Shown piece after piece: positions 25,761-34,666 of a DNA stretch of 64,000 nucleotides (the first letter of the stretch is position 1; every line of letters starts with the position of its first letter). Location: NCBI GenBank assembly GCA_905215155.1, contig CAJMPJ010000007.1, positions 44,979 to 108,978 of the forward strand, given 5' to 3'. The notes beneath the pieces were generated by a model. The model was not told where the DNA came from and made no database searches. It saw only the letters and a list, made by a program, of their open reading frames with translations. This DNA is from an uncultured bacterium. Lineage in GTDB: Bacteria; Bacillota; Clostridia; Lachnospirales; Lachnospiraceae. The position numbers and the translations under genes were made by a program.

Positions 25761-25772
25761 ATGGAGTTATAA
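25761..25772 (+). CDS. Three-codon upstream ORF (Met-Glu-Leu) in the ABC-F leader
   Basis: ATG GAG TTA TAA follows a well-placed ribosome binding site AAAGAGGTGAAAGA. A ribosome stalled here by an antibiotic would influence folding of the downstream leader. A second tiny frame (ATG AGG AAA AGA TAA, 25792-25806) lies just before the first terminator-like hairpin. Short uORFs of this kind are known in leaders of antibiotic-resistance ABC-F genes. Confidence 0.45.
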   Translation: MEL

Positions 25773-25797
25773 TTCTTGCTGAAGTTACTGCATGAGG

Positions 25798-25827
25798 AAA
25801 AGATAAGAGAAACTATATCTTTTTTTT
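25798..25827 (+). terminator. First, AT-rich terminator-like hairpin in the ABC-F leader
   Basis: AAAAGATA (25798-25805) pairs with TATCTTTT (25816-25823), extending into a T-run to 25827. The stem is AT-only except one pair, so strength is modest. Confidence 0.45.
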
Positions 25828-25837
25828 GTGCCTGTTT

Positions 25838-25987
25838 TGCAAGAATATCAATTCCATTCCAAGGCTCTTTTTTTGTTGTTAAATCGGTTGAAAGCGTATA
25901 TCGCCCATGCTGGAAAAAGATGACAGGCGGCTGTGAGAATTGATCTCTTGCAGTCTTTTTTTGTGCAGAAATAGTATTCTGCAAGAG
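25838..25987 (+). promoter_or_regulatory. Transcription attenuator of the ABC-F gene
   Basis: Terminator form: GGCTGTGAGA (25929-25938) pairs with TCTCTTGCAGTC (25944-25955), followed by seven T residues. Alternative form: TGCAAGA...ATCAATTC (25838-25854) is complementary to GAATTGATCTCTTGCA (25937-25952) and would break the terminator. A third segment, CTGCAAGAG (25979-25987), just before the GGAGG site, is perfectly complementary to CTCTTGCAG (25945-25953). Such mutually exclusive pairings are the signature of antibiotic-inducible attenuation. The pairings are read by eye; regulation is inferred. Confidence 0.6.
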
Positions 25988-26000
25988 TGGAGGTATGCCG

Positions 26001-27530
26001 ATGTCGTTAATACAAGTTACGGATTTGTCATTCACTTACGAGGGTGGGTACGATCCGGTATTTGAGCATGTATCGTTTCAGATTGATACCGATTGGAAGC
26101 TGGGATTTACAGGGAGAAATGGAAGAGGGAAAACGACCTTTTTAAATCTGTTAATGAAACGCTATGAATACTCGGGAAGGATTATTTCCAGCGTGGAATT
26201 TGAATATTTTCCATTTCCGGTACCAGACCAGGAGAGAGACACTTTGGAAATTATAGATTCTATTCTGGGGGATTATGAGCAATGGCAGCTTAAGAGAGAA
26301 CTTTCCAGATTACAGGTTGCAGAAGAGGTGCTGTACCGCCCCTTTTTTACGTTGTCAAATGGGGAGCGTACCAAAATACTGCTGGCTGCTCTTTTTTTAA
26401 AGGAAGACCGTTTCCTTTTGATTGATGAGCCTACCAATCATTTGGACAGGGATGCAAGGCAATTGGTCGGCCGGTATTTAAGCAGCAAAAAGGGATTTAT
26501 ACTGGTGTCCCATGACAGAAAGTTTATTGATGACTCGGTAGATCATATACTTTCCATCAATAAAACCAATATAGAAGTGCAAAAAGGTAACTTTACTTCC
26601 TGGTATGAAAATAAACAGAAACAGGATCAGTTTGAGCAATCAGAAAATGAACGTCTGAAAAAAGGAATCCGCCGTTTGGAATCTGCGGCAAGGCAGTCAA
26701 AAGAATGGGCGGATCAGGTGGAATCTACAAAAATAGGAAAGAAATCCATGGGACGCGAAAAGTCTATTGATTCCCGGGCTTATATAGGGGAAAAGTCCAG
26801 AAGAATGCAGATGCGAAGAAAGAATCTGGAACACAGACAGGATCAGGCAATTGATGAGAAAAAGGGACTTTTGAAAAATGTAGAGGAAGCCGAACGATTA
26901 AAACTATATCCCCAAGTGCACCATATGGAACGGATTTTATCCTTAAAGGATGTGGTTCCCTGCTTTGACCGGCCGGTGTGTAAACCGGTGAGCTTTCAAT
27001 TGGAGCAGGGACAGCGTATTTCTTTGCAGGGAAAGAACGGAAGCGGAAAATCCAGCATTATCAAACTTATTACAGGGGAAAAGGATTTTGGAAGCCGGAT
27101 GTCCTATGAGGGGACAATCGAAAGGGCAAGCAAAATAAGGATTTCCCATGTGTCCCAGGATACCTCCTTTCTAAAAGGTGGTCTGACGGAATTTGCAAAA
27201 GAATCCGGGATAGAAGATACTCTGTTTAAAGCGGTTCTTAGAAAATTGGATTTTTCCAGGGAACAGTTTGAAAAGCAGATGGAAACATACAGCGAGGGAC
27301 AAAAGAAAAAGGTTCTCATTGCCCGCAGTCTTTGCGAACAGGCCCATCTGTATCTGTGGGACGAACCGTTGAATTTTATTGATGTATATTCCAGAATACA
27401 GATTGAAGATTTAATCCTGGAATTTCAGCCTACCATGGTTTTTGTGGAGCATGATGAAGCATTTACCAGCCATGTCTCCACCCATAGGGTGCAGCTGGAA
27501 CAAGTGGATTTTGGACTTTGCAATCAATAG
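26001..27530 (+). CDS. ABC-F ribosomal protection protein (Lsa/CplR-like)
   Basis: 509 aa soluble protein with two ATPase domains and no membrane segments. Domain 1: Walker A GRNGRGKTT, signature LSNGERTK, Walker B FLLIDEPTNHLD. Domain 2: Walker A GKNGSGKSS, signature YSEGQKKK, Walker B LYLWDEPLNFIDVYSR and FVEHDEAF. A basic inter-domain linker (about 185-300) would contact the ribosomal peptidyl-transferase region. The WDEPLNFID/FQPTMVFVEHDEAF end is typical of the Lsa/CplR resistance branch (lincosamide, streptogramin A, pleuromutilin). ATG 26001 is chosen over 25995 because GTGGAGG (25987-25993) then has proper spacing. Drug range is not predictable from sequence alone. Confidence 0.85.
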   Translation: MSLIQVTDLSFTYEGGYDPVFEHVSFQIDTDWKLGFTGRNGRGKTTFLNLLMKRYEYSGRIISSVEFEYFPFPVPDQERDTLEIIDSILGDYEQWQLKRELSRLQVAEEVLYRPFFTLSNGERTKILLAALFLKEDRFLLIDEPTNHLDRDARQLVGRYLSSKKGFILVSHDRKFIDDSVDHILSINKTNIEVQKGNFTSWYENKQKQDQFEQSENERLKKGIRRLESAARQSKEWADQVESTKIGKKSMGREKSIDSRAYIGEKSRRMQMRRKNLEHRQDQAIDEKKGLLKNVEEAERLKLYPQVHHMERILSLKDVVPCFDRPVCKPVSFQLEQGQRISLQGKNGSGKSSIIKLITGEKDFGSRMSYEGTIERASKIRISHVSQDTSFLKGGLTEFAKESGIEDTLFKAVLRKLDFSREQFEKQMETYSEGQKKKVLIARSLCEQAHLYLWDEPLNFIDVYSRIQIEDLILEFQPTMVFVEHDEAFTSHVSTHRVQLEQVDFGLCNQ

Positions 27531-27545
27531 TATTTATGTTATAAT
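27518..27545 (+). promoter_or_regulatory. Promoter of miaB-mutSL operon
   Basis: TTGCAA (27518-27523) and TATAAT (27540-27545), 16 bases apart, overlapping the end of the ABC-F gene. Confidence 0.6.
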
Positions 27546-27578
27546 GGGAAAATCGAATAAAAGTAAGAGGTTAAGTAG

Positions 27579-29027
27579 ATGAATTATATAAATATGACTT
27601 ATGATGAAGCTTGTCATTACGCACCGACGGAAGAACCTGCAAGGCAATACTTTTTTATGGAATACTGCAAGGCATTGATCGGCAAACAAAAGGAGATGTC
27701 GGGAAAAGATTCCTTTACCTTCCACATTGCAACCTTCGGATGCCAGATGAATTCCAGAGATTCAGAGAAGCTGCAGGGAATATTGGAAGCAATCGGTTTT
27801 GTGGAGACAGATTCGGAAGAAGCTGATTTTGTACTTTATAATACCTGTACGGTCAGAGAGAACGCAAATCAAAGAGTTTACGGCCGTCTGGGCTTTTTAA
27901 ACAGTTTGAAGAAGAAGAACCCGAATATGATGATCTCCCTTTGCGGCTGCATGATGCAGGAAGAAGAAGTGGTGGCAAAGATCAGAAAGAGTTATCGGTT
28001 TGTAGATATTATTTTTGGTACTCATAACATCTTTAAACTGGCCGAGCTGATGGCAGAACGTCTGGATAAGAAAAAGATGGTGGTAGACATCTGGAACGGA
28101 ACGGACCGCATTGTGGAGGATCTTCCCACGGACCGGAAGTATTCGTTTAAATCAGGCGTTAATATTATGTTTGGCTGTAACAATTTTTGCAGCTACTGCA
28201 TCGTTCCTTATGTGCGGGGAAGAGAGCGGAGCCGAAGCCCTAAAGATATTGTGGAAGAAATCAAAAAACTTTCTCAAGACGGTGTCATTGAAATCATGCT
28301 TCTGGGGCAGAATGTCAATTCCTATGGTAAAAATTTGGATGAGCCAGTATCCTTTGCCGATCTTCTCACTCAGGTGGACCAGATTGAAGGCCTGGAACGG
28401 ATTCGTTTTATGACGTCTCATCCCAAGGATTTATCCGATGAGCTGATTGAAGCTATGAAAAATTCAAAAAAAGTATGCCGTCATCTTCATTTGCCGCTCC
28501 AATCCGGAAGCAGCCGGATTTTAAAGGCGATGAACCGGAGCTATACAAAAGAACAGTATTTGGAGCTTGTGGAAAAAATCAGGACAGCCATGCCGGATAT
28601 TTCCCTGACAACCGATATTATTGTAGGTTTTCCTGGAGAGACGGAAGAAGATTTTTTAGAGACCATGGACGTGGTGAAAAAAGTCCGTTTTGACAGTGCC
28701 TTTACCTTTATTTATTCCAAACGTACCGGAACACCGGCTGCCAAGATGGAAAGTCAGATTCCGGAGGAAGTGATAAAGGATCGTTTCGACCGTTTATTAA
28801 CGGAAGTACAGAAGATTTCCTCAGAGGTATGCGGAAGAGATGAGCATACGGAACAAAAAGTTCTGGTGGAGGAAGTGAATGACCATGGGGAAGGCCTTTT
28901 GACCGGACGCTTGAGCAATAATACGACTGTGCATTTTAAAGGAGATCCTTCTCTTATCGGAAAAATCGTGAATGTGTATTTGGAGGAATCCAAAGGCTTT
29001 TATTACATGGGAACATTAAGACCATAA
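27579..29027 (+). CDS. miaB: tRNA-2-methylthio-N6-dimethylallyladenosine synthase
   Basis: 482 aa radical SAM methylthiotransferase that adds the 2-methylthio group to i6A37 of tRNA. The N-terminal auxiliary cluster cysteines are C55 (FGCQMNSRDSE), C90 (YNTCTVREN) and C124 (LCGCMMQ). The radical SAM cluster is C200-x3-C204-x2-C207 (GCNNFCSYCIVPYVRGRE). A C-terminal TRAM domain (about 415-480) binds tRNA. About 45 extra residues precede the first Cys domain, common in clostridial MiaB. miaA, which makes the substrate i6A, lies downstream in the same cluster. Confidence 0.96.
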   Translation: MNYINMTYDEACHYAPTEEPARQYFFMEYCKALIGKQKEMSGKDSFTFHIATFGCQMNSRDSEKLQGILEAIGFVETDSEEADFVLYNTCTVRENANQRVYGRLGFLNSLKKKNPNMMISLCGCMMQEEEVVAKIRKSYRFVDIIFGTHNIFKLAELMAERLDKKKMVVDIWNGTDRIVEDLPTDRKYSFKSGVNIMFGCNNFCSYCIVPYVRGRERSRSPKDIVEEIKKLSQDGVIEIMLLGQNVNSYGKNLDEPVSFADLLTQVDQIEGLERIRFMTSHPKDLSDELIEAMKNSKKVCRHLHLPLQSGSSRILKAMNRSYTKEQYLELVEKIRTAMPDISLTTDIIVGFPGETEEDFLETMDVVKKVRFDSAFTFIYSKRTGTPAAKMESQIPEEVIKDRFDRLLTEVQKISSEVCGRDEHTEQKVLVEEVNDHGEGLLTGRLSNNTTVHFKGDPSLIGKIVNVYLEESKGFYYMGTLRP

Positions 29028-29054
29028 ACATAAGAAAAGAGGATACAAAATAGC

Positions 29055-31709
29055 ATGGCTGGTTTATCACCAATGATGACCCATTATCTGGAGACAAAAA
29101 AGGAATATCCGGACTGCATTCTGTTTTACAGACTGGGAGATTTTTATGAGATGTTCTTTGATGATGCGGTAACCGTTTCCAGAGAATTGGAAATAACATT
29201 AACAGGAAAAGAATGCGGATTAGAGGAACGTGCACCTATGTGCGGCGTTCCTCATCATGCCGTTGAGACATATTTAAACCGTCTTGTTCAAAAAGGTTTT
29301 AAAGTGGCGATTGCGGAACAGATGGAAGATCCGAAGCTTACGAAGGGGCTGGTAAAAAGAGAGGTTATCCGTGTGGTGACTCCCGGTACCATTACAAGTG
29401 CCCAGGCCCTTGATGAGACAAAGAATAACTATTTGATGGGAATCGTCTACATAGGAGAGACATTTGGAATTGCTGTTGCTGATATCAGTACCGGCGATTT
29501 TCTTGTCACTGAGGTTGAGTCCGAACGGGAGCTGACGGATGAAATCAACAAATTTTCGCCCTCTGAGATCATCTGCAACGAGGCGTTTTTTGTGTCAGGC
29601 GTGGATATCGAGGAATTAAAAAACCGTTATCACACGGTAGTTTCATCTCTGGATCATCATTTCTTTTCGGATGAAGTCTGCCGGAAAATTCTAAAAGAGC
29701 ATTATAAGGTGGGCGCACTTTCCGGGTTGGGGCTTGATGATTATGACAACGGAGTGATTGCGGCTGGTGCAGTGATGCAGTACATGTATGAGACGCAGAA
29801 GAACAGCTTATCCCACATCACAACCATAACTCCCTATTCCACCGGTCAGTTCATGATCATTGACACCTCCACCAGAAGAAACCTGGAACTTTTGGAAACC
29901 CTGAGGGAAAAACAAAAGCGAGGCAGCCTTTTATGGGTGCTGGACCGTACAAAGACCGCTATGGGTGCCAGAATGCTTCGTACCTACATCGAACAGCCGC
30001 TAATCCACAAGGCAGATATCATCAAGCGTCAGAATGCCATTGAAGAGCTGAACATGAACTACATATCCAGAGAGGAAATCTGTGAGTATTTAAATCCGAT
30101 TTACGATCTGGAACGTCTGATTGGGCGGATCAGTTATAAAACAGCCAATCCCAGAGATTTGGTTGCGTTTAAAAATTCTCTTGAAATGCTGCCCTTTATT
30201 AAACATATTCTGGGAGAATTCAGCAGCGAGAAATTGAAGGAGCTTTATGAGGAGCTTGACCCGTTAGAGGATGTTAAGGAGCTGATTGACAAAGCCATTA
30301 TTGACGATCCGCCTGTTACGGTAAGAGAAGGCGGTATGATAAAAGAAGGGTTTGACGAGGAAGCTGATAAGCTGCGCCATGCCAAAACCGAGGGAAAAAA
30401 TTGGCTGGCAGAACTGGAAGCAAGGGAAAAAGAAAAGACCGGGATCAAAAACTTAAAGGTAAAATTCAATAAAGTGTTTGGTTATTATTTTGAAGTTACC
30501 AATTCCTTTAAAGATCTTGTTCCGGATTATTTCATCCGCAAGCAAACCCTGGCCAATGCAGAACGTTATACCACCGATGAATTAAAAGAACTGGAAGATG
30601 TGATTCTTGGAGCGGAAGACAAGCTGTTTTCCCTGGAATACCGCTTATTTGGTGAAGTCCGGGATGCAGTTGCCAATCAGGTGCTCCGGATTCAGAGGAC
30701 GGCCAGAGCGGTTGCAGGGATCGATGTTCTTGCTTCTTTATCCTCTGTAGCGACAAAGAATAACTATGTAAAACCGCATATCAATGAAAAAGGGCTGATT
30801 GATATTAAAAACGGCCGCCATCCGGTGGTCGAGAAAATGATGCGGGATGATTTATTTGTTGCCAATGACACGTATCTGGACAACGGCAAAAACCGTCTTT
30901 CCATTATTACAGGCCCGAATATGGCCGGTAAATCCACTTATATGAGACAGACTGCCTTAATCGTCCTCATGGCTCAGATCGGAAGCTTTGTTCCGGCAGA
31001 GGAAGCCAATGTAGGGATCTGTGACCGCATATTTACCAGAGTGGGAGCGTCGGATGATTTAGCTTCCGGCCAGAGTACGTTCATGGTAGAGATGACGGAG
31101 GTTGCCAACATCCTCCGTAATGCAACCAAAAACAGCCTCATTGTTTTAGATGAGATCGGAAGGGGAACAAGTACCTTTGATGGCTTGAGCATTGCATGGG
31201 CAGTGGTGGAGCATATCAGCAATCCCAAAATTCTGGGGGCAAAAACTTTGTTTGCGACCCATTACCATGAATTGACGGAATTAGAAGGTACCATGAGCGG
31301 AGTCAACAACTACTGTATCGCGGTAAAAGAGCAGGGGGATGATATCGTCTTTTTGAGAAAGATCATAAAAGGCGGAGCGGATAAGAGCTATGGAATCCAG
31401 GTTGCCAAACTTGCCGGTGTTCCGGATTCAGTCATTTTGAGGGCAAAAGAACTGCTGGCAGAGTTAAGCGATGCAGATATTACTGTAAAAGCAAGGGAAA
31501 TAGCTGAGATTAATTCCAATATTACCCAGAGAAAGGCTGTTCCAAAACCAGACGAAGTGGACCTGCAGCAGATGTCTCTGTTTGATACGGTAAAAGACGA
31601 TGACATTATTAAGGAACTGGGAGATTTGGAACTTGGCAATATGACACCGATTGATGCGCTCAATACCTTATACCGTTTGCAGACAAAGCTGAAAAACCGT
31701 TGGCAGTAA
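29055..31709 (+). CDS. mutS: DNA mismatch repair protein MutS
   Basis: 884 aa, normal length. MutS recognises mismatches and starts repair with MutL. The N-terminal mismatch-binding domain has LSPMMTHYLETKKEYPDCIL and the FYEMF motif (Phe wedge and Glu). The ATPase domain has Walker A GPNMAGKSTYMRQ, SQ/Walker B segment LIVLDEIGRGTSTFDGLSIA and the conserved ATHYHEL. A C-terminal tail with LQQMSLFDTV may be a beta-clamp-binding sequence (QMSLF). It lies between miaB and mutL. Confidence 0.98.
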   Translation: MAGLSPMMTHYLETKKEYPDCILFYRLGDFYEMFFDDAVTVSRELEITLTGKECGLEERAPMCGVPHHAVETYLNRLVQKGFKVAIAEQMEDPKLTKGLVKREVIRVVTPGTITSAQALDETKNNYLMGIVYIGETFGIAVADISTGDFLVTEVESERELTDEINKFSPSEIICNEAFFVSGVDIEELKNRYHTVVSSLDHHFFSDEVCRKILKEHYKVGALSGLGLDDYDNGVIAAGAVMQYMYETQKNSLSHITTITPYSTGQFMIIDTSTRRNLELLETLREKQKRGSLLWVLDRTKTAMGARMLRTYIEQPLIHKADIIKRQNAIEELNMNYISREEICEYLNPIYDLERLIGRISYKTANPRDLVAFKNSLEMLPFIKHILGEFSSEKLKELYEELDPLEDVKELIDKAIIDDPPVTVREGGMIKEGFDEEADKLRHAKTEGKNWLAELEAREKEKTGIKNLKVKFNKVFGYYFEVTNSFKDLVPDYFIRKQTLANAERYTTDELKELEDVILGAEDKLFSLEYRLFGEVRDAVANQVLRIQRTARAVAGIDVLASLSSVATKNNYVKPHINEKGLIDIKNGRHPVVEKMMRDDLFVANDTYLDNGKNRLSIITGPNMAGKSTYMRQTALIVLMAQIGSFVPAEEANVGICDRIFTRVGASDDLASGQSTFMVEMTEVANILRNATKNSLIVLDEIGRGTSTFDGLSIAWAVVEHISNPKILGAKTLFATHYHELTELEGTMSGVNNYCIAVKEQGDDIVFLRKIIKGGADKSYGIQVAKLAGVPDSVILRAKELLAELSDADITVKAREIAEINSNITQRKAVPKPDEVDLQQMSLFDTVKDDDIIKELGDLELGNMTPIDALNTLYRLQTKLKNRWQ

Positions 31710-31727
31710 GAAAAAGGAGCTGATGTC

Positions 31728-33704
31728 ATGCCGAATATAACTGTACTGGATCAAAACACCATTAATAAAATTGCTGCCGGAGAAGTGATTGAGCGGCCGG
31801 CGTCGGTTGTAAAGGAGCTGTTAGAAAACGCAATTGATGCCAAAGCCACTGCAGTGACTGTAGAAATCAAGGAAGGCGGCACAACCTTTATCCGTGTAAC
31901 CGATAATGGCTGCGGGATTCCCAAGGAGGAAGTGCCGCTGGCCTTTCTGCGCCACTCCACCAGTAAAATCAAATCCGTAGAAGACTTATTTACCGTTTCT
32001 TCCTTAGGCTTCCGCGGAGAGGCTCTTGCCAGCATCGCGGCAGTATCCCAGGTGGAGCTTATTACAAAAACGAGCATAGGATTGACCGGGACCCGTTATC
32101 AAATCGACGGAGGAGAGGAACGGTCATTAGAGGAGATCGGTGCTCCGGAAGGAACTACCTTCATTGCCAGAAATCTGTTCTATAACACACCGGCCAGAAA
32201 AAAGTTTTTAAAAACTCCCATGACCGAAGGAGCACATGTATCTGATCTGGTGGAAAAGCTGGCCCTGTCCCATCCCGAAATCTCCATCCGCTTTATTCAG
32301 AATAATCAGAACAAGCTGCATACATCCGGGAATCACAATTTAAAGGATATTGTATACACGGTATTTGGAAGGGAAATTGCTTCCAATCTTTTGGAAGTTT
32401 CGGTAAAAAAACCGGAGGTCTCCATTGACGGTTATATTGGAAAACCGGTGATTGCCAGAGGAAACCGGAATTATGAAAACTATTTTATCAATGGAAGGTA
32501 TATCAAAAGCAGTATCATCTGCCGTGCCATTGAAGAGGCATATAAGCCGTTTATGATGCAGCATAAATATCCTTTTACCATGCTTCATTTCACGATCGAA
32601 CCGGAGATGCTTGACGTTAATGTCCATCCGACAAAGATGGAACTGCGTTTCCGGGACGGAGATATGGTGTATCATATGGTCTATCAGGCAGTTGCAAGCG
32701 CCCTTGCCCATAAGGAATTGATTCCGGAAGTGGAACTTGAGAAAAATAAGGAAGATAATCTCCAAAACCTGATAGGAAAAAGGCATGATCCGGCTCCGGA
32801 ACCATTTGAAAAAAGGCGTCTTATGGCGATGCAGCAACAGGCTGCCGCAGAAGAACAGAAAGAGCTTCCCCCTGTATTTACGGAAGGGTTTCAAAAACGA
32901 TTAATTCCACAGCCGTCTTCTGCCGCTATGGATGCGGTAAAAGAACCAGATGATCTGTTGGAAAACTGGCTGAAGCCATCGGCACCGGTTCTGCCGCAGA
33001 CGTCCGTAACGAGTCAGCCATCGGAGTCCTTAGAGCCTTTACAAAACCCGGAAAGTTCTTCCGCAACAGAAGAAAAGCCAAAGCAGTTGGATCTGTTTGA
33101 CGGAAAGCTTTTGGAACCCAAAGCCCGGTCTTTGCATAAGCTGATCGGACAGCTGTTTGATACGTACTGGCTGGTGGAATTTAACGAACAGCTCTATATT
33201 ATTGATCAGCATGCGGCTCATGAAAAGGTTTTATATGAGAAAACAATGGCAACACTTAAAACCAGGGAATATACTTCCCAATTGGTCAATCCCCCCATTA
33301 TTCTTACGTTGAACCGGAATGAGGAAGTCCTGCTGAACCAGCATTTAAAGTATTTTACGGAAATGGGCTTTGAAATAGAGCCTTTTGGCGGCAGAGAATA
33401 TGCGGTCCGGGGAGTTCCTGCCAATTTATTTTCCATTGCCAAGAAAGAACTGCTGATTGAAATGATTGATGGTTTATCGGAAGAAGGTTCTGTCAGCAGC
33501 CCGGATATTATTTATGAGCGTGTGGCATCCATGTCCTGTAAGGCGGCAGTAAAGGGCGGGAACCGCCTGTCCTTTGCGGAAGCCAATGAATTAATAGACC
33601 AGCTACTTGGCCTTGAGAACCCTTATGCCTGCCCTCATGGAAGACCTACCATCATTTCCATGAGCAAGTATGAGTTAGAAAAGAAATTTAAGAGGATCGT
33701 GTAA
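31728..33704 (+). CDS. mutL: DNA mismatch repair protein MutL
   Basis: 658 aa. The GHKL ATPase domain shows INKIAAGEVIERPASVVKEL, ENAIDAKAT, DNGCGIPKEE and GFRGEALASIA. A variable linker (about 345-460) is Pro/Gln/Glu rich and contains KQLDLFDG, a possible clamp-binding motif. The C-terminal dimerisation domain carries the endonuclease metal motif DQHAAHEKVLYEK plus ACPHGRPT and CKAAVKGG, so this is a nicking-type MutL as expected in bacteria without MutH. Its TAA shares one base with the miaA ATG. Confidence 0.97.
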   Translation: MPNITVLDQNTINKIAAGEVIERPASVVKELLENAIDAKATAVTVEIKEGGTTFIRVTDNGCGIPKEEVPLAFLRHSTSKIKSVEDLFTVSSLGFRGEALASIAAVSQVELITKTSIGLTGTRYQIDGGEERSLEEIGAPEGTTFIARNLFYNTPARKKFLKTPMTEGAHVSDLVEKLALSHPEISIRFIQNNQNKLHTSGNHNLKDIVYTVFGREIASNLLEVSVKKPEVSIDGYIGKPVIARGNRNYENYFINGRYIKSSIICRAIEEAYKPFMMQHKYPFTMLHFTIEPEMLDVNVHPTKMELRFRDGDMVYHMVYQAVASALAHKELIPEVELEKNKEDNLQNLIGKRHDPAPEPFEKRRLMAMQQQAAAEEQKELPPVFTEGFQKRLIPQPSSAAMDAVKEPDDLLENWLKPSAPVLPQTSVTSQPSESLEPLQNPESSSATEEKPKQLDLFDGKLLEPKARSLHKLIGQLFDTYWLVEFNEQLYIIDQHAAHEKVLYEKTMATLKTREYTSQLVNPPIILTLNRNEEVLLNQHLKYFTEMGFEIEPFGGREYAVRGVPANLFSIAKKELLIEMIDGLSEEGSVSSPDIIYERVASMSCKAAVKGGNRLSFAEANELIDQLLGLENPYACPHGRPTIISMSKYELEKKFKRIV

Positions 33705-34666
33705 TGAGACCATTGATTATATTGACCGGACCCACCGCAGTAGGAAAAACCGCATTGTCCCTCCGTCTTGCCAAGGCAATCGGAGGAGAGATCATAAGTG
33801 CGGATTCCATGCAGGTCTACCGGGGCATGGACATTGGTTCTGCAAAAATCACAAAGGAAGAGATGATGGGTATTCCACATCATCTGATTGATGTCCTTGA
33901 CCCCAGAGAAGAATTTAATGTTACCGTTTTTCAGGCAATGGCAAAGGCGGCGGTGGAAGAAATATACTCCCGCGGCCGCATTCCCATTGTGGCTGGCGGA
34001 ACCGGTTTTTATATCCAGGCACTTCTTAATGATATTGATTTTACCGAAACAGGAGAAGACTCTTCTATAAGGACGGAACTGGAGAAGATCGCAGAAGAAA
34101 AGGGGGCCGCTCATCTCCATGAGATGCTTCTTATGATTGATCCGGAATCCGCAGAACAGATCCATGCCAATAATGTAAAACGGGTCATACGGGCAATTGA
34201 ATTTTACCGGCAGACAGGAGAACGGATTTCTAAACACAACAAACGGGAACGGCAAAAGGAATCTCCATATGATTTCCTTTACTTTGTGGTAAATACAGAC
34301 CGTGACACGCTGTATCAGAGAATTGACCAGCGGGTGGACCAAATGGTGGAACAGGGGCTGGTGGAAGAGGTAAAACGGCTGAAGGCTTCCGGATGCACAA
34401 GAGATATGGTGTCCATGCAGGGGCTCGGATACAAGGAAATCCTTGATTACCTGCAGGGAGAGTATTCACTGGAAGAAGCTCTTTATTTAATAAAAAGAGA
34501 TACCCGGCATTTTGCCAAACGCCAGATTACATGGTTTAAGCGGGAAAAAGACGTAAGATGGCTCAATCTGCCGGATTATGGTTATGACTTAGATAAGGTG
34601 CTTGAAAAGATGATAATAGACATCAGCGAAAGGTACGGATTGGAGAATAAGGCAACATGGAAATAG
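33704..34666 (+). CDS. miaA: tRNA dimethylallyltransferase
   Basis: 320 aa. MiaA transfers a dimethylallyl group to A37 of tRNAs reading UNN codons. The P-loop GPTAVGKTALSLRLA is at the N-terminus, followed by the DSMQVYRGMDIGSAK motif that binds A37 and the prenyl donor. PHHLIDVLDP, AGGTGFYIQALL and GLGYKEILDYLQG are also conserved. Start overlaps mutL by one base, and its end overlaps the PLP enzyme gene by 10 bases. It makes the substrate of miaB upstream. Confidence 0.97.
   Translation: MRPLIILTGPTAVGKTALSLRLAKAIGGEIISADSMQVYRGMDIGSAKITKEEMMGIPHHLIDVLDPREEFNVTVFQAMAKAAVEEIYSRGRIPIVAGGTGFYIQALLNDIDFTETGEDSSIRTELEKIAEEKGAAHLHEMLLMIDPESAEQIHANNVKRVIRAIEFYRQTGERISKHNKRERQKESPYDFLYFVVNTDRDTLYQRIDQRVDQMVEQGLVEEVKRLKASGCTRDMVSMQGLGYKEILDYLQGEYSLEEALYLIKRDTRHFAKRQITWFKREKDVRWLNLPDYGYDLDKVLEKMIIDISERYGLENKATWK

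Noticed and set aside
32340-32894. 184-codon open frame on the - strand
   Set aside because: Antisense to mutL in a region with all MutL motifs on the + strand.
33635-34342. 235-codon open frame on the - strand
   Set aside because: It is fully opposite miaA, has no ribosome binding site and no protein-like pattern; a shadow frame of a well-conserved gene.
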